This document shows, piece by piece, positions 13,264 to 15,018 of a stretch of DNA of 15,018 nucleotides. The position numbers were made by a program, and so were the translations under genes. Numbering within the stretch: position 1 is the first letter of the stretch; every line of letters starts with the position of its first letter. This DNA is from an uncultured Dorea sp. (GTDB lineage: Bacteria > Bacillota > Clostridia > Lachnospirales > Lachnospiraceae), in the NCBI GenBank assembly GCA_910584095.1, contig CAJTYU010000044.1, positions 1 to 15,018 on the forward strand, given 5' to 3'. Below the pieces are notes generated by a model. The model did not search any database. It was not told the origin of the DNA and saw only the letters and a list, made by a program, of their open reading frames with translations.

Positions 13264-13564
13264 AGGGGACTGGGAACAGCGTCCCGTGTCGTAAAGAACA
13301 TTGAAGAATTTCCAATGAAAGCTTACTATATTCAAAAAGATTTTCTGACAATCGGAAAAACTTTGGATATTTTTAATGATGTAACATTGCCAGTGTATGA
13401 CCGGGAGAGAACAATATGCGATTGTTTTAAGCCGCACTAAACTTGATAACGAAATTTTCAATAAAGCGGTCAATGCTTATGCTGCTGATGAAAAAAAGAA
13501 CCTTGCAAACCTGTCTAAATACGCAAAGGAAATGAAACTGTATACAAGAGTTATAAATGTAATG
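13264..13564 (+). pseudogene. AbiEi-type antitoxin, C-terminal part, frameshifted
   Basis: AbiEi is the antitoxin and repressor of type IV AbiE systems. The frame ending at 13438 reads K-A-Y-Y-I-Q-K-D-F, then V-Y-D-R-E-R-T-I-C-D-C-F-K, the family hallmark, then stops. The next frame resumes with R-T-K-L-D-N-E-I-F-N-K-A-V-N-A-Y and A-N-L-S-K-Y-A-K-E-M, the expected continuation, so about two bases were lost near 13427-13432. The N-terminal DNA-binding part is absent. The end runs in frame into the start of the AbiEii remnant. Not functional as it stands. Confidence 0.72.
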
Positions 13565-14294
13565 GATGATATTGCTGCATCCGTGCTTGCAGGATTGAAA
13601 AACAAAGCAAAAGAAAGCGAGCGAAGCTATCAGCTTTGTCTGCAACTCTTATCTCCACGCCAACAGGCAATGATTTTGTAACTTTTGAGATTAAGGATAT
13701 TGCCCCTATCGCCGTTACAAAGAAATACTCTGGTATCGGAGTTTCTCTTGTGGCTCGAATTAAAAATACGAAAACGCCGTTCAGTATTGATTTCGGTATG
13801 GGTGATGTTATCGTACCGAAGCAGGAAAAACGAAAAATTCCAACTCAGCTTGATGATTTTACCGAACCAACAGTAAATACATATTCTCTTAAAACAACGA
13901 TAGCCGAAAAGATTGACGCTATCCTAAGCCTTATGGAATTTTCAGTCGAATGAAAGACTATTACGATATTTATTATCTTGCTAACAAATTTGATTTTGAT
14001 GGAGTAACGCTGACAGAAGCATTACGAAAGACATTTGAGAACCGTGGACATACCTTTACTGTAGAACAGTTTGAGCAAGTAATGGCTTTTGGCAGCGATG
14101 ACGCAATGCAGAAGAAATAGAAAGCCTTTGTTCGGAAGATTGATACAAAAACCGATGATTACGATATGATGTTGAGAACGATAAAAGCGTTTTTGACCGA
14201 GCCGTACAATGCGGCAATTATCAAGAATAAATTTACAAAACTTTGGATCGCTAATGGTAATAGCTGGACATACGGAGGAAATAACAATGGCTAA
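13562..14294 (+). pseudogene. AbiEii-type toxin (nucleotidyltransferase), multiply disrupted
   Basis: AbiEii toxins are DNA polymerase beta-like nucleotidyltransferases. The N-terminus (M-D-D-I-A-A-S-V-L-A-G-L-K-N-K-A-K) runs to about 13646, then the sequence jumps to the middle of the protein in another frame (T-G-N-D-F-V-T-F-E-I-K-D-I-A-P-I). The missing segment should hold the G-G/D-x-D catalytic motif. A further frameshift at about 13944 joins to S-R-M-K-D-Y-Y-D-I-Y-Y-L-A, and a TAG at 14118-14120 interrupts Q-K-K-stop-K-A-F-V-R-K, where a tryptophan is expected. The remnant ends at 14294, overlapping the next gene start by 8 bases. Confidence 0.72.
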
Positions 14295-15007
14295 AATACA
14301 ATCTGTCGAACCCAACATTGCCGATCTTGCAAATGGTTGGATGAAATCATATAAACTTGACTATAAACTGAAGCAGAAATCGATCAGGCGCTAAATGACT
14401 ATTATTCCAAAAATGGCGGTATCGGCGGAAATCGCCCAGTGCAAAACTACTTTTGCAGGATAAGAATTTAGTCAATTATCCTATTCTGACTGACTATAAG
14501 GGTTATAAAGACAAACTCGTTATGCTTGATGCTGACGGCAAAGTTGTAAATAAAACTGCAAAGAATCAGCCTGATTTTAAGAATATCAATTCTTATGCTG
14601 TAAACGGTGCTGTTCATTATGCAAATGCGCTTCTTCATTATACGAGCTATACCGATATAATCGCCGTCGGTATGACTGGATATAAAAACGATAGTGGGAA
14701 GCTTGAATATGAAATCGGCGTATATTATGTATCCAAGCACAATTTCGGTATCGGGCAGAAAGTCGATGATTACAAGGACTTCTCTTTTCTGAAAAAGAGC
14801 AATTTTGATGGCTTTATTGAAAAAGTAAGGCGTCTTCAGCTCTCGCAGGAAGAAATCGAAAAGTAAAAAGAACATCGTGAGAAAGAAATCAATGCCAGTC
14901 TTGTAAAACTGAATAACGATATTTACCAGAGCGAAAAAGGCTTAAGTGAGCGTGACCGTGTTTATCGGACGTGTGAAAATTTTTCTGTAAATTCAGATCT
15001 TCTATGA
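14287..15007 (+). pseudogene. Probable N-6 DNA methylase, N-terminal part, multiply disrupted
   Basis: It starts M-A-K-I-Q-S-V-E-P-N-I-A-D-L-A-N-G-W after a GGAGG site, and resembles the N-terminal region of large restriction-modification methylases of Firmicutes elements. Three frames carry successive parts: to about 14375; then E-I-D-Q-A-L-N-D-Y-Y-S-K to about 14439; then K-L-L-L-Q-D-K-N-L-V-N-Y onward. A TAA at 14864-14866 interrupts the third, after which K-E-H-R-E-K-E-I-N-A-S-L-V-K-L continues. Recognisable sequence ends at about 14962, and the frame stops at 15007. The methylase motifs (N-P-P-Y type) would lie beyond this, so the enzyme class is a family-based guess. Confidence 0.5.
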
Positions 15008-15018
15008 TAATGATGTGA

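Noticed and set aside
13636..13953. A separate 105-residue gene starting at TTG
   Set aside because: Its sequence is the middle of an AbiEii protein, with matching pieces before and after in other frames, so it is part of a broken gene.
1..15018. CRISPR arrays, tRNA or rRNA genes, and complete insertion sequences
   Set aside because: I saw no regularly spaced repeats, no tRNA-like cloverleaf, no rRNA sequence, and no transposase reading frame on either strand.

Overview
The window looks like the chromosome of a Gram-positive, low-to-moderate GC Clostridia member, most likely Lachnospiraceae. The reasons are the canonical Firmicutes S10-spc ribosomal protein order, the zinc-type S14, near-universal AAGGAGG ribosome binding sites, and the style of the accessory genes. 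The family-level placement is inference.

Region 1 (1-7220, minus strand) is the S10-spc operon, read right to left: a strong promoter with A-tracts upstream (about 7192-7250), a structured leader of about 330 nt, then rpsJ, rplC, rplD, rplW, rplB, rpsS, rplV, rpsC, rplP, rpmC, rpsQ, rplN, rplX, rplE, rpsZ and the start of rpsH, which runs off the left edge. All the proteins appear intact. Genes are coupled tightly (TAATG overlaps, stop codons inside the next Shine-Dalgarno). rplE starts at TTG; rpsQ and rpmC start at GTG. Just upstream of the promoter is a fragment of a short-chain dehydrogenase gene.

Region 2 (7400-12705) is an accessory membrane-protein locus: an orphan plus-strand terminator, a LysR-type regulator, a YczE-like membrane protein and a TauE/SafE-type (TSUP) permease in one operon, a convergent small membrane protein, a 373-bp divergent intergenic region, a second TSUP permease, and a YcxB-like membrane protein. 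The two genes flanking the divergent region carry matching 5' leaders in inverted orientation, with a perfect 18-bp inverted repeat that contains an ATAA-N7-TTAT dyad typical of LysR-type operators. This suggests that the small membrane protein and the second permease are controlled together. The transported substrate cannot be read from sequence; an organic or inorganic sulfur anion is the family-based guess.

Region 3 (12727-15018) is the wreck of a mobilizable element. On the minus strand are a MobC-like protein and the N-terminal stub of a relaxase. On the plus strand are an AbiE type IV toxin-antitoxin pair and the N-terminal part of what seems to be an N-6 DNA methylase, both broken by frameshifts, nonsense codons and an internal deletion that removes the expected toxin catalytic motif. 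Two hairpins at 12643-12704, one suited to each direction, mark its border with the chromosomal locus.
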